Shown here: one piece after another, positions 5,739 to 6,715 of the stretch
Layout of the letters: the number at the start of each line of letters is the position of its first letter
Position numbering within the stretch: position 1 is the stretch's first letter
DNA from: a bacterium
Lineage (GTDB): Bacteria > Patescibacteriota > Patescibacteriia > Patescibacteriales > GWE2-39-37
DNA length: 6,715 bases
Direction of reading: 5' to 3'
Assembly (NCBI GenBank): GCA_021786695.1
Contig: JAJYMT010000006.1
Location: 1-6,715, forward strand
Program-made: the position numbers and the translations under genes
Notes under the pieces: model-generated
Databases searched by the model: none
What the model was told of the DNA's origin: nothing
What the model saw: the letters and a program-made list of their open reading frames with translations, nothing else

Positions 5739-6715
5739 TTATAAACTGGCGTTGTAGATAAGTTGTCGGATTGAATCGACTTCTTGTTTCATTTTTTCGT
5801 TTTCCTGGAGCTCGCGCGAGATTTTGTTGTAGGCGTGCATCGCCGTCGTGTGATCGCGACCGCCCAGCTCGTGTCCGATGGTCGGATAAGAGGTGTTGAT
5901 CTCCTCGCGCAGCAAGTACATGATGATCTGTCTCGGTACTGCCAATTCTTTTTTGCGGCTCTTGCCGACGATATCTTTCAGGGCTAGATCATAAAAACGA
6001 GAAACGGCCTCGATGATCGATTTGGGCGAGGTGGATTTCTGCTGGAAGGTCGACATCAGTCCGGAGAGGATGCTTTTGGCGGTGTCGATCGTCGGCTTAT
6101 AATTATTGAATTCATGGTAAGCGATCAGGCGGTTTAGGGCCCCCTCCAACTCGCGGATGTTCGACTGGATGTTGTTGGCGATATAATACAGGATGTCGCG
6201 CTCCATGATGTAGTTCTTCTCGCGGCATTTTCGCTCAAGGATGGCGATCCGCGTTTCCACGTCCGGCTGGCCGATGTCGGCGATCATGCCCCACTCGAAA
6301 CGGGAAAGCAGCCGCTTTTCCAGTGCCGGAATGGACTTGGGCGGCCGGTCTGAGGTGAGAACGATTTGTTTGTTCGCCTGATGAAGCTCGTTAAAAGTAT
6401 GGAAAAATTCCTCCTGGGTGCCGTCTTTGCCGGCCATGAACTGGATATCGTCGATTAACAGCAGGTCCGGCGAGCGGTATTTGTCTTTGAATTCTTTGAC
6501 CGAACCGTTCTTAACCGCGTGCACATAGTCGTTGGTAAATCGTTCACAGCTTACATACAGGATTTTGTCGGTGCGCTTCGCGAGCTCGTGCCCCACTGCC
6601 TGCAACAGATGGGTTTTACCGAGTCCGACGCCGCCGTAGATGAAGAGCGGATTATAGGCGTGTCCCGGGTTGGCCGAGACCGCATTGCAGGCCGCGTGCG
6701 CCAATTCATTGCAGA
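5739..6715 (-). CDS. dnaA: Chromosomal replication initiator DnaA, N-terminus missing
   Basis: DnaA is the AAA+ ATPase that binds DnaA boxes, opens the origin and helps load the helicase. The frame is open to the right edge. The residues before LAHAAC are CNE, matching the family's VGxxNxxAHAA, so the TTG at 6704 is internal. The full N-terminal helicase-interaction domain and linker lie outside. Walker A GGVGLGKTH is at 6609-6635 and Walker B LLLIDD at 6447-6464. They are followed by the sensor 1 stretch IVLTSDRPP, the arginine-finger region RLLSRFEWG and the sensor 2 stretch IRELEGALNRL. The C-terminal DNA-binding domain contains the DnaA signature GGRDHTTAMHA (5832-5864), which reads the box. 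All motifs are intact. The gene is transcribed towards the putative origin, with dnaN downstream. No clear terminator follows it, so some transcripts may read through the gap into dnaN. Confidence 0.97.
   Translation of the reverse strand, partial: CNELAHAACNAVSANPGHAYNPLFIYGGVGLGKTHLLQAVGHELAKRTDKILYVSCERFTNDYVHAVKNGSVKEFKDKYRSPDLLLIDDIQFMAGKDGTQEEFFHTFNELHQANKQIVLTSDRPPKSIPALEKRLLSRFEWGMIADIGQPDVETRIAILERKCREKNYIMERDILYYIANNIQSNIRELEGALNRLIAYHEFNNYKPTIDTAKSILSGLMSTFQQKSTSPKSIIEAVSRFYDLALKDIVGKSRKKELAVPRQIIMYLLREEINTSYPTIGHELGGRDHTTAMHAYNKISRELQENEKMKQEVDSIRQLIYNASL
5753..5761 (-). other. DnaA box-like TTATCTACA in the dnaA 3' end
   Basis: This 9-mer has one mismatch to TTATCCACA and overlaps codons near the end of dnaA (residues YN in LIYNASL). 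It may extend the box cluster into the coding region. Coding constraint could also explain it. Confidence 0.4.

Larger units (their letters stand above)
5516..5761. other. oriC: Putative chromosomal replication origin (oriC) in the dnaA-dnaN gap
   Basis: The 223 bases between the dnaN start and the dnaA stop contain no credible gene. They hold a cluster of near-consensus DnaA boxes: TTATCAACA at 5550-5558 (minus) and 5727-5735 (plus), and TTATCCATA at 5672-5680 (plus). TTATCTACA at 5753-5761 (minus) lies within the end of dnaA. Four DnaA-trio repeats lie at 5535-5546. Two AT-rich tracts are present: 5516-5546, and 5668-5699 with only two C and no G. The gap between dnaA and dnaN is a common oriC location in bacteria. 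No box is an exact TTATCCACA, and no experiment or skew plot is available, so this is a strong but unproven call. Confidence 0.72.

Noticed and set aside
6702..6704. TTG as the dnaA start codon
   Set aside because: The frame stays open to the window edge and the preceding residues CNE continue the conserved DnaA sequence, so the gene is truncated by the window.

Overview
The window looks like the dnaA-dnaN (replication origin) neighbourhood of a bacterial chromosome. It holds five protein genes, two of them cut by the window edges, and all intact genes have complete catalytic or family motifs. None of the three visible start codons (424, 1442, 5515) has a Shine-Dalgarno sequence. Two of them have a -10-like hexamer 5-6 bases upstream, as expected for leaderless transcripts. 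These starts, together with a class A penicillin-binding protein that carries a long Ig-like C-terminal extension, make me favour an uncultivated lineage such as the Candidate Phyla Radiation (Patescibacteria). That assignment is inference; no rRNA or other taxonomic marker is present.

Left part, plus strand. Bases 2-361 encode the C-terminus of a copper-type P1B ATPase. A perfect 36-bp palindrome (375-410) follows and probably ends its transcript. A TATAAT box lies just beyond it, and galT-like gene 424-1350 starts at the point where transcription from that box should begin. A stem-loop with a U tract (1409-1432) closes galT, and a promoter with TATAAT at 1403-1408 is nested against it. The largest gene, a bifunctional penicillin-binding protein of 966 residues (1442-4342), follows.

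Right part, minus strand. A symmetric A7/T7-flanked hairpin (4345-4380) separates the convergent PBP and dnaN genes and should stop transcription both ways. dnaN (4391-5515) and dnaA (5739 to beyond the right edge) lie head to tail, separated by 223 bp without a gene. That gap has the layout of a replication origin: near-consensus DnaA boxes, a run of four DnaA-trio repeats (TAG TAA TAA TAA) joined to a DnaA box by GGG, an AT-rich tract next to the dnaN start, a second AT-rich tract, and a strongly G/T-biased 124-base stretch.

The genes cover replication initiation (DnaA), processivity (beta clamp), peptidoglycan synthesis (PBP), sugar-nucleotide metabolism (GalT-like) and copper export. I see no mobile element, CRISPR array, tRNA, rRNA or obvious new multi-gene system. 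The points most worth a second look are the compact origin overlapping the dnaN promoter, the apparently leaderless starts, the HAH active site of the GalT-like protein, and the PBP C-terminal extension with the protein's only two cysteines.
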